The position numbers and the translations under genes are program-made. A DNA stretch of 64,000 bases. Source: Terramyces sp. JEL0728 (Eukaryota > Chytridiomycota > Chytridiomycetes > Rhizophydiales > Terramycetaceae). The number at the start of each line of letters is the position of its first letter. Position 1 is the stretch's first letter. The stretch covers positions 175,215 to 239,214 of the forward strand of contig JADIIU010000007.1 of assembly GCA_027603945.1 (NCBI GenBank), read 5' to 3'. Positions 10,965 through 22,345 of this stretch are shown piece by piece. The notes below the pieces were generated by a model. That model made no database searches and was not told the origin of the DNA. It saw nothing but the letters and a program-made list of their open reading frames with translations.

Positions 10965-12001
10965 TCATCTGGAAAGTTTATTAAAATCCTGATTAGTAGA
11001 TTTTTTAATACTTGCGCTGTTTCTAGCCTGCACATTAATGACAGAGTCCCTTAAGGATTCCGATGTAACTTCAGAATATTTGGCTGATGACGCTGATACA
11101 TTCAATGTAGTGCAGATGTTGGAATTTAATGCATTGTCGGTGAATGTATAGCTGCTACTGAGGTATATATAAACTGCAAGTGCGTGGATCCATGGTGTCA
11201 CTTGAGCCATATTATTTGTGGTATTATCCAATTGGCCATTTTTGACAACACAGATTATGCTGGCACCAAGTAGATACGTCGAAGTACCAATCAAGAAAAA
11301 GTAGTCGATCCCGTTGAACTCGAAAGCAATTTTATGGACAAGTTCTTTTCGGGGTATGTTGAGCTGCTCGCTTAATTTTGCTATGAAAATCACGCTGGCG
11401 AATATGTAGATTATTGCTTCGATTCCTGCAGACACGCCTAGAAATACAAAATACGGCTAAATGAATAATTTGTTACTCCTTTATAACTGCTTTGAGCAAT
11501 TGGACCAAATTCAACTCCCATCGCACGTGGTATAAATACGAGTAATGAATACACGGTATAAAATATCCTAGTTATCACTCCGGCTGCAATCATTACTAGT
11601 ATGGTATTTTTGATGATGCAGCTCGTTTTGAAAACTGCTGCCGTCCTTTTCCAAATCATCACAAAAAGCGATAGCGGGACAAACATATTGCAAAAGATGA
11701 CTGGTGGATACAGGTTTTCTACAAACCTCGGCAACACTGGATATGGAGCTATCAAATAATCTAGCAGTATATAATTCATCGAAATCACAATTAAATTGTT
11801 TAGAGCTGCAAACGAGGCAAAAATATAAATGGTGTGCTTCCATAGTCTCCATTTCCTAAATAATATTGACAGGATACTTCCCCATTTGGATAGCGCTAAT
11901 CCTAGTATCAACACTCCAGGGCACCACCAGCTGTTCGCTGCCCTATCTGACATGAAAAATAAAAGTAGTGACATCACTAAATTTATGCTAATCCTTTGCA
12001 T
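10965..12001 (-). CDS. Seven-transmembrane protein, unrecognised
   Basis: 338-residue membrane protein with one 20-nt intron (11457-11476). About seven hydrophobic segments are visible, including VLILGLALSKWGSILSILF, IYIFASFAALNNLIVI, VIFCNMFVPLSLFVMIW, ILVMIAAGVITRIFYTVY, a segment across the intron junction, FFLIGTSTYLLGASIICVV and WIHALAVYIYLSSSY. A hydrophilic Ser/Asn-rich tail follows. The layout suggests a GPCR-like receptor, but I recognise no family motif (no DRY, no NPxxY). Confidence 0.7.
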
Positions 12002-12031
12002 AATATTAAAAACGAATGAAATTTATTCGAC

Positions 12032-12937
12032 TCAGAATACCCAGTTGCCGCTGTAAACTTGGATATTATTGATCAAAAAGTAGGCTTCGGATAAAGAAGT
12101 TGCTGGATTTTTGATAAAATTATCGCAAGTGCCTAGATTCGGACAATAGATGGAAAATGTAGTTCCGGCATAGTCTCCGCAAAAAGTCAAATTAATGATA
12201 AAGTACAAGTCTCTAAAATAGCCTGCTGAGCATGTGGGAGAGAAATGGTAGCCGACAATTGGAGCTCCCCAATTAGCTGGTGTCGGTTGTCCAATTTGTA
12301 TATCATTTGGTATATTGTTGCGCGTGAATTGCCAGTATTTAATATATCCGTTGCTTGTGGGAACCCACTCTAACACAACAACGCCTCCGCCAAGGTTATT
12401 GAATCCTTTCCCAAAGGTATTTGCTTGTTGTACTATGGTTTGGCAGCCAGCGTTGTTTGTTATGTCACACGTATTTCCATTCATAAAACAGCCGCTGGTA
12501 GTATGTAAAGAGAATACGTTGGTACCAGTACCGTGTACTCCTTCAACAATATCGATTTCTCCTTTGAACGGCCATGGGGGAGCTGTCATCCAAATTGCTG
12601 GCCAGGAACCACAGCCAGCAGGTAAATGTGCTACATCAAATATGAATAATCCTCCTAAAAATGTTTGGATAGAATTTATACGAACACTGTTTGGTACACC
12701 GCTGATAGCATCGTGTTTAGCTGCTATCTTGACTTGAGCGTTGACGGTATCATATGAAATCAATCCCAGTTTCTTGGCTGTTGTCCCGTCAACATAGTTT
12801 ACTTGGCCGTTTGAAGGATCTGGAGCTGAAAAGAAACTGAACCCATCTCCGTTCGCGATTTGCAAGGCGCTGTATTGTCTTTGTAGTGTATAAGTGTATC
12901 CCATTACATGAGTACATAATAAGAACAGTACCTTCAT
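12032..12937 (-). CDS. Secreted glycoside hydrolase family 16 (laminarinase-like)
   Basis: Endo-beta-1,3(4)-glucanase-type enzyme. The catalytic box GEIDIVEG contains the nucleophile and acid/base glutamates of GH16, preceded by GSWPAIWMTAPPWPF. A signal peptide (MKVLFLLCTHVMG) begins at the ATG at 12937. The frame continues upstream to 13027, but a TATA box at 12968-12973 lies about 30 bp before 12937, so the shorter form is preferred. Many Cys residues fit a secreted protein. Intronless. Likely digests beta-glucan of hosts or prey, or remodels the cell wall. Confidence 0.92.
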   Translation of the reverse strand: MKVLFLLCTHVMGYTYTLQRQYSALQIANGDGFSFFSAPDPSNGQVNYVDGTTAKKLGLISYDTVNAQVKIAAKHDAISGVPNSVRINSIQTFLGGLFIFDVAHLPAGCGSWPAIWMTAPPWPFKGEIDIVEGVHGTGTNVFSLHTTSGCFMNGNTCDITNNAGCQTIVQQANTFGKGFNNLGGGVVVLEWVPTSNGYIKYWQFTRNNIPNDIQIGQPTPANWGAPIVGYHFSPTCSAGYFRDLYFIINLTFCGDYAGTTFSIYCPNLGTCDNFIKNPATSLSEAYFLINNIQVYSGNWVF

Positions 12938-12967
12938 GTTTGTCAAATATTTGCACGGGCTGTTTGG

Positions 12968-12973
12968 TTTATA
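12968..12973 (-). promoter_or_regulatory. TATA box of the GH16 gene
   Basis: TATAAA on the minus strand about 31 bp upstream of the chosen GH16 ATG. Confidence 0.55.
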
Positions 12974-13158
12974 TCGCGTGTTCATATCTCCGCTTGAAGC
13001 GGAATAGTCTGAGTAATAAGGAGACATGCAATGAGAGCCAAATATTAGGTTTTTAGGATGGTACTGCTAGTATTAAGAAATCTGGCTGTCCATGCGCTCC
13101 ATTTTTAATTTCGGTTATATTAAATTCATCTGGACAATTTTTCATTTTTCAATTTCAA

Positions 13159-13512
13159 ATGGAAGAGTAAATTTGAACGTTTAATGCAGGAAATTAGGAT
13201 CAAAACGGCCGCACACGCCTAACAAACAAAAGTACCGGGATAATTGACACAGGCAAATACCACTTGTAGCTGGGATTGTTCACTCCATTCACATAAGCAA
13301 CTCATATGGCTGTTTAGTATATAACACAAATCCGCATCCAGAGGGCTCAAAGCAAGCGGTATCCGGATTTAATTTAGAAGGAATATGACGATGCGCAACA
13401 GAAATATGTTGAAAATGAGCTGCTGAATGCAAAATCACTTGGAGCTACTTGGGCAGCAGCGCCAAAAGCAAGTATAGGAAATGCCATAATCCCAGCAATG
13501 CCAAGAAAATAA
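13159..13512 (+). CDS. Small protein of unknown function, four exons
   Basis: Not visible as a long open frame, but removing three short introns (13167-13189, 13232-13252, 13359-13377) yields an uninterrupted 96-residue frame from ATG to TAA. The product is basic at the N-terminus (KLGSKRPHTPNKQKQ) and has IPLVAGIVHSIHISNSYG in the middle. It contains no Cys pairs or membrane span. I recognise no family. The agreement of three introns with the local size rule is the main support. It converges on MIS12 with 7 bp between stop codons. Confidence 0.55.
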
Positions 13513-13519
13513 AAATTTA

Positions 13520-14337
13520 TTAGATCAGAATAGCATTCACTTGTTCAAGAGATTTAGCAGATCCAATCATTAGAGCATCCCTATACTCGCTAGTGACATC
13601 CCAAGCAGACAATGGATTAGAGTCTTCTCCCTTTTGTTTCTTCAAATGGTGCATAATTTCTGAAGAAACGTATTTAGTATCTGGAACAATTGAAAAATTG
13701 GCCCAGTCCAAGTCGCCAGTTCGATGTTCTACACTGGCCATAATCTTTTCTGATTGTTCATAATCTGAATTGATTTTAGCCAGAGTTTCTCCGATAGGTT
13801 GTACATTTGCTTGCTGTGCCAATGCCTGCATTTCCAAAAGCTTCTGATTCAAATTACGCATTTGGTCCAATTGCCGATCTAATATTTCCCCATGCTCTTT
13901 AAGTTTAAGCGATAGATATCGTTGCTAAATTATTGAAAAGATACTGCAATCCTCTTGGCTCGCGCTTCGTCCAGTGCCAGTCCAATCATCTCTTCGTCGT
14001 GCTCAGTTATATTAAAGTCGTATCCCTGGATTAATTTCGTTTACTTGATAATGCGGGAGAATTAGAGGTTTTCTGAAATTAAATACGTTGTTCAAGACAA
14101 ACAACTCAAATCTATCAAATCGAGCATCAATCGACTGTTCCGCTAATGTTTCTATTTCCGCCATTTCCTAAATCAAAAACTAAATACACGCTGGGTTTCC
14201 TTCAGCCCAATCTTATCTTCAAGTTGGATCTCGAGATTGTAAAGTGATTTTTGTAACGAGTTGTTGGCTATTTCCAGCGCTCTGTCAAAGAAATGGATCG
14301 GTGCGAATCCCAAGTGTTCGACAATTTGTTCAGTCAT
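13520..14337 (-). CDS. MIS12: Kinetochore protein MIS12/MTW1
   Basis: Subunit of the MIND/Mis12 complex that joins CENP-C and Ndc80 at the kinetochore. The N-terminus TEQIVEHLGFAPIHFFDRAL matches the TEHFGYPPxSFIDD motif of Mtw1, and ETLAEQSIDARFDRFELFVL matches the fungal LExxVDKNFDRFE block. The rest is coiled coil. 252 residues, standard for the family. Introns at 14168-14187, 14026-14044 and 13925-13944. It starts 40 bp beyond the stop of the ChAPs gene on the same strand. Confidence 0.9.
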
Positions 14338-14377
14338 GTAGATTGGAAACCGGACAAATAATTTGAAAATGAATTTA

Positions 14378-16665
14378 TTACCAGTCAGAACCTGAAATTC
14401 TAAACAATTCGGCATACTCAAAGTATTTACTAGATTAGAAATATCTTACGTAATGTTTCGGTATGTAGTCTGCGGGACATTCAGAGCAACCAGTGCATTT
14501 TGAACTTTGGCCAACCCGTTGATTCCAATGAGCTTAAATATACTACTGGCCACCGGGCTAGGATAAACTTCTTCGTTAAATGCGCGGTCGAGACAGCCAA
14601 CTATGCGAGCAACACCTTGCAAGCAAGGACTGATATTTCCTTCTTCTGCGTGCAATTTGGTTAATGTTAACAGCGCTTGCGTAGAGAGCCGTTGGTCCAG
14701 TGATATTTTAAATGCATCCTTGGCATCCTCCACCTTATGTAATCTTATAGACAGATTGGCAAAAATCTCCCACTCTGCAGCCGTCTTGCGATGTGTGGAT
14801 ACGTTCATATTAGAGGTAGACACGTTGGTGATTGTTTGCAATTCCTTTTTATACAATCCCAGTTCCTAAAATTAAACTGATTTACCTGCTTCAGAGCAGT
14901 GTAGATTCTGAGATCATTATATAACACCATAAACAGATTATCAAGCCATTTTTCACACAATCGCTTGTGCTTGAAAGTGAAATTGACACCAGTGAATGGC
15001 AAACGAGGGTTATTTGCAACACGAGTTGCCCCCGGCTGATCGAAAGCGTTCTTTAAATTTGGGTTGGCACTAGCCTTCTTTACCAAATCGTCGATTGCAA
15101 TTCTGCCCTTCTTTTTTGGTGAGGGTTCGTTATTACTGTCATCCAAAGAAATAGTTTCCATTGTCAGCTCTTCCTCTTCATCTTGTTTCGTTAACTGAGT
15201 CGTGACGTTCTGATTTTCCTCTTCTGCAATTGCTCTGTGAATTCTGTATTCATCCTCCATAACAAACACTTTGGATCTGTATTTCAACAGCTCGTCCCAT
15301 CCAACTTTATGCGCAATTTTGGTCAAAATCTTGTAAGCTTTGCTAAATGTACCGCGGAGTGTCAACGATGGTAAACGCTTCAATTCAGGATGGATTTCAG
15401 CTTCCCGAGGATCGTTTTCTTCTGCCAGCGTGCCATGATGATTGGGACCTGTTTTTGGATCATAGGGAACAGCCAGTGTCGTTGGGTCGGGCTTTAGAGG
15501 CAGATGGACTCTAGCTGGTGCAGGTAATCTGTGAGCATCTTTTTCAATGTATGTAAACATTGGACAAGAATTAAGTGACAATAATGCAGATTCAAAGTCC
15601 TCAATTTCCATGTAAATTTCTGCAAGCTTTTCCCACACGATATATTCTGAAGGGGCTCTAGTCACCGCTAATTTCGCCAATCGAAGAGCCTTGTCATATT
15701 GTTTCTAGCGTAAAGCGATATTTACCTTTGCGCAAAGAAATCCTGCCTGTACAATCAACAAGTAATAAGGCACTGGAAATTTCTGACTTGCTTCAAACAT
15801 TACTTTGACTGCTTTCAGCTCTTCGTCTATTTATAAATAAGAAAATACCAGAACCAAGATATGTTTGTGCCAAAACCGCACCAACTTCTGGATCTTCGAC
15901 AAACAATCCTGAAAAGAAAGCAGAAGCATCATGCAGTCTCCCGCCGTTTGAAAAATATTTCAAAATCCCGTCTACCAAATGATTTGAAGACACTGTAGGT
16001 ACTTGGATGTCTGACTTTGATCCAAGCTGCCATCCTTTAAAATACTCTGCTGCTGCTGCTTCCAGAAATCTCTTTTCGAGTTTAATCGTTGGAAGCGGGT
16101 CTAACTTTCGCAATCCAAGTAGTGGTTCTACTCCTTCTTCCATTTGGTCATCGTGGATAGCCCTTAATACAGCCGACACATACGTTTCCTGCCATATTGC
16201 CGCAGTATTTGTAATTTCATGTTTATCTCCCCGTAAATCAATAACATAGGCTTCAACTCCTCCAGGTATCTTTATATCTACACGTAAATCAACTCTTGAA
16301 AAGGCATTAAAGCAGCAATATGTCCCTCCAGTAATCTTCCACGGGTTTGTCTTTCCTCCTTGTAGTCCCTGAGGTTAGTTGTGATTACGAGCATATAAGT
16401 AAGCGAATTTAGATAGGCAGAAAACGTAGCTGAAGATGAAGCATCTACTCCAAGTACGAAATGATACGATCCAATCTGTATTAAAATAAAGTACTTGAGA
16501 TATTGCTGATTTTGGATTCGTTTTGACGACATGACAAAGGTCTGGAGGTCCAAGTTCCCTAAATGTCGTCAAGGACTCTGTTCTTGCTTGTAGACATTCT
16601 CCCAAGGTTGTTTCAAAGAATTCGGGGACTCCTCGTAATACACATGGATCCGCTTGAATGACCAT
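14378..16665 (-). CDS. Exomer component of the ChAPs family (Bch1/Bud7/Chs6-like)
   Basis: Chs5-Arf1-binding protein, cargo adaptor that exports selected membrane proteins, such as chitin synthase in yeast, from the trans-Golgi. The 721-residue product shows the family signatures ELGPPDLCHVVK, VLGVDASSS, ITGGTYCCFNAFSRVDLRVD, EGVEPLLGLRKLDPLPT, the TPR-like central region and RLPFTGVNFTFKHKRLCEKW. Six introns of 19-22 nt (16476-16494, 16369-16388, 15827-15848, 15705-15725, 14866-14885, 14430-14449) all restore these motifs. Start ATG at 16665. Confidence 0.93.
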
Positions 16666-17026
16666 TTTTAATTTCAAGATTTGAACTCAAGAAAAAGCAA
16701 GTCACAACTTAACTATTTCAGAAATCAGACCCTTGCTTCTGGTGGTATAAAATAGCATGGCTACTCGCAAGCTGCATGGGTAAGTGATGTAATCCAAGGC
16801 AGCAATTAGTATCTGCAACCAAATTTATTCCTCCTAGCTTGCATTGAAGGTGCAGCCTCGCACATCTCGTATTATATTGAAATGTCAACCATCTTGAGCA
16901 CCGAATTGCTAATAGCTAGTTCCCACTGAATGGTTATTGTGTAATTTGGTCCAAATGTTATCTGATTATTGGTTTGATCCCAAATCAGTCGGCTCCGAAT
17001 CACGTGAAATTAGGTGATTTCAAAAG
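16666..17026. other. Divergent intergenic region between ChAPs and aspartate kinase
   Basis: 361 bp. Contains a TATA-like TATAAAAT near 16745, a short ATG-led frame at 16757 that I could not extend into a convincing gene, and a CACGTG E-box at 17001-17006 just upstream of the aspartate kinase. No RNA gene seen. Confidence 0.5.
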
Positions 17027-18580
17027 ATGAAGACGTCTTGGAACTCTTTACATTTAATGGCTCAAAAAATTGTGCTAAAATACGGTGGGACAAGTGTAGG
17101 GTCTGGAGAACGCCTGGTTCATGTTGCCAAGGTAGTTAAAAATATCAACCAAACAACTACACCTATTGTAGTGCTGTCGGCAATGTCTGGGACAAAAAAA
17201 TCGGAAGGAACAACTTCACGGTATATTTTAAATAACAAAGATTACTTGAAGCAGTACAGGAAATATTGAAACCGGAATCACAGCGATATCTGGATATTGT
17301 GGATTTAATTGAAAAATCACACTTGGAGGCAGCTTCATTCGCTTTTGAAAAATCGCAAAATCAACACACTTTAGAGGAGCTGGAAAGTGATATTAAGGGA
17401 GAATGTCAAAAGTTGCGTTCTTTTATGGCCGCAGCCGAGATTATTGATGAAATTTCTCCAAAATCAAAGGATGTCATTGTTTCTGTTGGAGAAAAGCTAT
17501 CCGCGAGACTTTTAACAGCAGTATTAATAGATCAGGTTACTATATACTGATTATAGGGTGTTCAAGCAAAGTATATAAGTCTAGATAGATTGATTACAAA
17601 AAAGTTTGACGTGAACGACTTGGATCAAAGCTTCTACGATCACCTGTCTGCTAGGCTTGCGGAAGAGATTGTTCCATATATGAATACACATGTTTGTGTG
17701 GTCACCGGGTTCTTTGGCCCTTGTCCTGGATCCCTGTTAAACACCATTGGCAGAGGATACACTGATTTGACTGCTGCCTTGATTGCAGTAGGTATTCAAG
17801 CCGCAGAGTTACAAATCTGGAAAGAAGTAGACGGAATTTTCACAGCAGATCCGCGCAAAGTTCCGAGGGCAAAGAAACTCAGATATATTTCACCAGAAGA
17901 AGCTGCCGAATTGACCTATTACGGAAGTGAAGTCATCCATCCGTTCACTATGGAACAAGTCATTCGAGCCTGTATTCCAATCAGAATCAAAAACACTTTT
18001 AACCCTGATGGAACCGGTACATTAATTATACCTGATGGACATCCATTAACACCAACCAACTCGTTGACTCAGCTATCTGACGCCAATTCAAAGCATGCTT
18101 CGGCTACAGCTGTCACCATCAAAGACAATGTAATAGTCCTTAATGTGCATTCGAACCGTAAATCAGTATCTCATGGTTTCCTGGCACAGACTTTTTTGAT
18201 ACTGGACCGTTTCAACATTGTAGTCGACTTGATTTCAACAAGTGAGGTCCACGTTTCAATGGCAATCGGCAAAATTGAATCGGAAGAAAAGCTACAAAGA
18301 GCAATTGATAATATCAAGAAATTTGGATCGGTAAACTATTTTAATCAAGGTGGATTTACAAAGAGATCAAGCTATTTTATCACTTGTAGGAAAAGAAATG
18401 CGAAATATGGTTGGCACTTCAGCTAAAATGTTTACTGCGTTAGCAAAGAAATCTATAAATATTGAAATGATTTCGCAAGGCGCATCTGAAATCAACATTT
18501 CTTGCGTAATTGACGAAAGTAAAGCCATTGATGCTTTGAATGCAATCCACGATGAAATCCTGGAGCCTATTGAAAAATAA
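17027..18580 (+). CDS. HOM3: Aspartate kinase (fungal HOM3 type)
   Basis: Phosphorylates L-aspartate, the first step to threonine, methionine and homoserine (and lysine outside fungi). LKYGGTSVGSGERLV is the kinase N-terminal motif, with GRGYTDLTAALIAVG, EVDGIFTADPRKVP and YYGSEVIHPFTMEQ further on, followed by two ACT regulatory domains (from about residue 330) for feedback control. Introns at 17221-17240, 17536-17556 and 18331-18349 restore the frame; 497 residues. A second in-frame ATG at 17057 (MAQKIVLKYGG) lies closer to the conserved start and may be the true one. Confidence 0.95.
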
Positions 18581-18605
18581 AGAGAACGCAAAATTATATA
18601 TTGAA

Positions 18606-19733
18606 CTACAATTGGTCTTTTTTTTCAAATGAGGATTCCATGCTATTCGATTCTTTAAAAGAGTTTTCTAGATTGACTGGCTTATCAACGGGTTTATCAT
18701 TCTTTCTGGGGATAATAGCAACATATGTTTTTGGGAATACCCCTACTCTACCTTCCTGAGATCTGCCTCTCCACCAGTCGCAAGGTTGGTTCGTTTGGGG
18801 ATCAACTTTGGAGAGGACGGCAATCAAATCCCCTTTTTTGAAGGCAAGGTCAGTAGGTTCCATAGATTGGAAATCATATAACGCTTTGCAGAACTCCAGG
18901 TTGCTGATATCCGCTGGCCCAATCTGAGCAGGCTGCACCGCTGGTTTATTCTTTTCCAAATGTCTAATCAAGCGGGATATAAGCCATGGAAGTCCAATCA
19001 CCATGCCCAAGAAAACAATTAACGGTTTCTTTGATGGTTTGGGACCTGGTTTCGCAAAATCTTTGAACGAATCTGAATTCAATTCACTAGGGTCTATAGG
19101 AGGCTGTTTTCCGACTGCTCTGTATAAAAATCTCTTGGCAGAATTGTACAAGGCAATAATAGAGAATACTTGGCCCAAATAGTTGCGCAGGTGTCCAAAT
19201 TGCTCAGCAACACCAACCATTGCCATAAAAGAGGACTGTGTAGCGAAAAACGTGGATTCCAGCATTTGCGCAAATCCTCCAAAGCTCTGCACTATTTGGT
19301 CCAGGACTTGGAACGTAGATTGAGTGGATTGTTCCATTCGTTGAGTTAGAGACATATCTCCTTCTGGACCCATCATCATTGGTCTTCTCATTCCATACAT
19401 ATTATTTCCATACATTCCGCCTCCATACATTCCTCCGCTGCCATATGAATTGTATCCACCATATCCACTGTATCTATTCATCCCAGACCCATAAGAATTA
19501 TATCCACCATAGCCGGAATTATACCCATACCCAGAATTATAATTATTGTATCCTGTGCCGTACCCTGAATTTCCATATGAATTGAAATTACCTACAGTAA
19601 AATATAAATTACGGGTTGCAAGCGATGTAGGCCGTGTTGGCAGCTCTGGTTGTGCGTCAAGAGTGCCAGAGATTGGTAGCGGAGCACTAGTAGCGGATTG
19701 GCCAGTCTCCCAAGGTTTTTGAGGACTTTGCAT
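18606..19733 (-). CDS. PEX13: Peroxisomal membrane protein PEX13
   Basis: Docking and translocation component of peroxisomal matrix import. A Gly/Tyr-rich N-terminal region (many SGYGGYNSYG-like repeats) is followed by SLTQRMEQSTQSTFQVLDQIVQ..FGGFAQMLEST and MVGVAEQFGHLRNYLG, a transmembrane region, and a C-terminal SH3 domain (ALYDFQSMEPTDLAF..KGDLIAVL..WWRG) that in other fungi binds Pex14 and Pex5. An in-frame 21-nt segment (19592-19612) with GT-AG ends and no stop looks like an intron; splicing gives 368 residues. The frame continues upstream of 19733 but the product there looks unlike PEX13. Confidence 0.94.
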   Translation of the reverse strand: MQSPQKPWETGQSATSAPLPISGTLDAQPELPTRPTSLATRNLYFTVGNFNSYGNSGYGTGYNNYNSGYGYNSGYGGYNSYGSGMNRYSGYGGYNSYGSGGMYGGGMYGNNMYGMRRPMMMGPEGDMSLTQRMEQSTQSTFQVLDQIVQSFGGFAQMLESTFFATQSSFMAMVGVAEQFGHLRNYLGQVFSIIALYNSAKRFLYRAVGKQPPIDPSELNSDSFKDFAKPGPKPSKKPLIVFLGMVIGLPWLISRLIRHLEKNKPAVQPAQIGPADISNLEFCKALYDFQSMEPTDLAFKKGDLIAVLSKVDPQTNQPCDWWRGRSQEGRVGVFPKTYVAIIPRKNDKPVDKPVNLENSFKESNSMESSFEKKDQL

Positions 19734-20009
19734 TTGAGGTTTTTTGTAAAAAATCAGCAGACTGAAGGTGGTGATGAAACACATTTCGGGCGAATTGTAT
19801 TAAATTTTACAGATATCTAATACAAACAAAACTTGTAGCTTATGAGCATGCAGGAGCCGCACTTTATCTCTCACGCCAATTCAAGATCTTGACGGCAAAT
19901 AGCTTTTCAAAGCAGCCAATATTGAGTATCATTGCCGGTTAACCATCGAGCATTGACTTGTATCATCTGAATGCACAATCCAAATGCACTGAAAAATTCC
20001 AATTTCAAA

Positions 20010-21984
20010 ATGACAATCTTTGACCCCACACAACTAAAGGATTATTCAAAGAGAGATTTACTAAAAGTGCTAGACTCTGTAATCAATGCTAATCCAGGTC
20101 AGAGGACGCAAATGTCTAGTTATTGATCAATCAGTTGGAGGACCTCTTAGTTTATTCACCGATTTCGGATTGCTGAAAGATCATGGAGTCGAAAAGATTT
20201 ATTACTTGTCTGAAGCGCCAATAGACAGCGATGGTATAAGTCTGATTTACCTCACCCGTCCCAACTTACTAAACATGAAATGGATTGCAAGTAATTGTAT
20301 ATTTACGAGATCACGTTAAATCAAATTCTAAAAGCAAAACCAAAGTAGAGCATTCGATTTATTTTGTCCCTAGACGAACGCTACTGTGCGACACCTTCCT
20401 TGAACAAGAAGGTGTAAAAGGAGATTTAAATATTGGCGAGTTTCACATGGATATTATACCCTTGGAGGATAATGTATTATCTTTGGAAATGGAGGATTCA
20501 TTCAAGGAACTGTATTTGGACGGGGACACTTCTATTATACAGATGCTCACTAACGCGCTGATGAAGTTTCAAGTTTTGTATGGGTTCTTTCCTCGTATTG
20601 TTGGAAAAGGCGATGCCGCATATGTAGCTTTGATTAATAGTAGTTGTTGGCAGAGATGCTTGATTCGTCTCGACTAACCTACGTCACCAATGCTGGACCA
20701 AAAGAATCTTTAGGAGAGTCCGATTTTGATTCGTTGTTGATCCTTGATAGGACTGTGGATATGATCACGCCGATGAGAACCCAATTAACCTATGAAGGGT
20801 TGGTTGATGAGCTGTATAGCATCAAGAGCACATTTGTTGAGTTGGATGCCTCGTTTTTTGCTGCAAAGGGAGGTGCAAGCTCAATTAATACAAAACCTAA
20901 AAAGGTACTGTTAAGTGGAGCGGATACAGTATTTGCACAAATTAGAGATCAGTCATTTGAAAGTACAATATGTTTAATTTAGTGGTGTCTGATGTTCTGG
21001 ATAGGATCACCAAGCATATTCAGAGTGAGGAGGATGTAATTGTAGTTAATTGGTAGTCTCGCCATGGATTGAAGACACCCTCTGAATTAAAGGAGTTTGC
21101 AGCCAAGCTAGGCGGCCTTCAAGCGCAGCGACAATCACTTGGGACTCGTGAGTTGCTATTTATTATTAGATCAAAAACTGTATGAAAATGTGCTGCAGCA
21201 TGCAGGACAGCCGCCTGTTCAAAGACAGTGGGATTGGGAAGCTGGTAATAGTATTTTAATCAGAATTATGCTCTAGAAATATCGACAATACATTCTTTGA
21301 ATTCCTGGAAGACTTGATCCTTGCAAACGAGCCCTACACTACCCCATTGAAAATCGCATGTATATATTCTGTAGTCAATAACGGCTTTAAACAAAAGCAG
21401 TTTGATCAGTTTAGAAGAGATTTCTGTCAGGCTTATGGGCCAAAGCATTTATTGACTTTCCAAAATTTGGAGAAACTTGGGATATTTAAAGTCCATTCCA
21501 GTTCCGTAAAGAACACCTTTTCACAAGTCTCGAAATCGTTAAAGTTGATTAACGACTACACTTCAAAATTGGGGAATACGGATATCTCTTATGTATATGC
21601 CGGATACGCTCCAATTTCGATCAGATTAATCCAACTGGCTGGAAATATCTTGAATGGTCCTGATTCGCAAAATTTAGGTGTGACTTGGAAGAATTCTGAA
21701 GATGTATTGTCGTTACTGCCTGGCAAGACATTTGAGAAATCTATTATTCCAAATGCAGCGAAAGAATTTAGGGCAAAAAGTAAGGCGTGCTAATGTAGAA
21801 CGAAATGGACCGATTTATACGCTGATTGTGTTTATCGGTGGATGCACTTTAGCTGAAATATCTGCAATTAGAAAGATAGGCGAGAATGGTAATTTGTACT
21901 CAAGTAGACAATCGCAAATTTGTAGTTTTGACGACTTCAGTTGTTAATGGTAGTAGAATGTTGAAATCATTGGTAATTGAATAA
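20010..21984 (+). CDS. VPS33: SM protein VPS33 (HOPS/CORVET core)
   Basis: Sec1/Munc18-family protein that templates SNARE assembly at endosome and vacuole. Nine introns of 19-22 nt (20079-20097, 20291-20309, 20624-20643, 20963-20982, 21036-21056, 21148-21169, 21245-21263, 21780-21798, 21889-21907) leave a 598-residue protein, the same size as human VPS33A. Motifs along it: GGPLSLFTDFGLLKDHGVEK, FVPRRTLLCD, LLILDRTVDMITPMRTQL (family hallmark), TFQNLEKLGIFK, DISYVYAGYAPISIRL and FIGGCTLAEISA. It is the most intron-rich gene here for its size. Confidence 0.95.
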
Positions 21985-22030
21985 AGTGTGTGTCTATCAG
22001 TTCCCAGTCTAAAGTTCTGTAAAGACGCCT

Positions 22031-22126
22031 GGTGTGATTATCTGAAACTTGAATGTGTTCCATGGATATTGAACTTATTCGGACAGGGTATTTGCATTCT
22101 CGCATATCCGATTGTTAAATCACACC
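22031..22126. repeat. 9-bp inverted repeat in an intergenic region
   Basis: GGTGTGATT at 22031-22039 and its exact reverse complement at 22118-22126, with smaller complementary pieces (GGATAT/ATATCC) between. It could be the closing stem of a small RNA, or a chance match. The 361-bp gap between VPS33 and the hydrolase holds nothing else clear except a TATA box at its end. Confidence 0.35.
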
Positions 22127-22301
22127 GCTCATAGGGCCGAGATATATGTGAACAGCAGGTTTCAGTATCGAGAAATCTCAGAGGTTTGAGAGTCCCATTC
22201 ATCATCAACCTAATCAAGGAGTCAAATCAAATTTTTCACCTTATTGGGCATGAAACAATTTCGCGGTTTGAAGCCAAAATGCGGACAGCTTTGGAAATCC
22301 A

Positions 22302-22309
22302 TATAAATA
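22302..22309 (+). promoter_or_regulatory. TATA box of the secreted hydrolase
   Basis: TATAAATA 37-44 bp before the ATG at 22346. A second TATATAAA at 22330 is too close to the ATG to be the likely initiating element. Confidence 0.5.
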
Positions 22310-22345
22310 TTGCAGTACCCCCTGATCAATATATAAATTATTAGA

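Noticed and set aside
12938..13027. Upstream extension of the GH16 frame
   Set aside because: It would sit across the TATA box and bury the signal peptide inside the protein.
16757..16830. A short ATG-led frame with a possible 19-nt intron upstream of aspartate kinase
   Set aside because: It stops after about 23 residues in every splice option tried.
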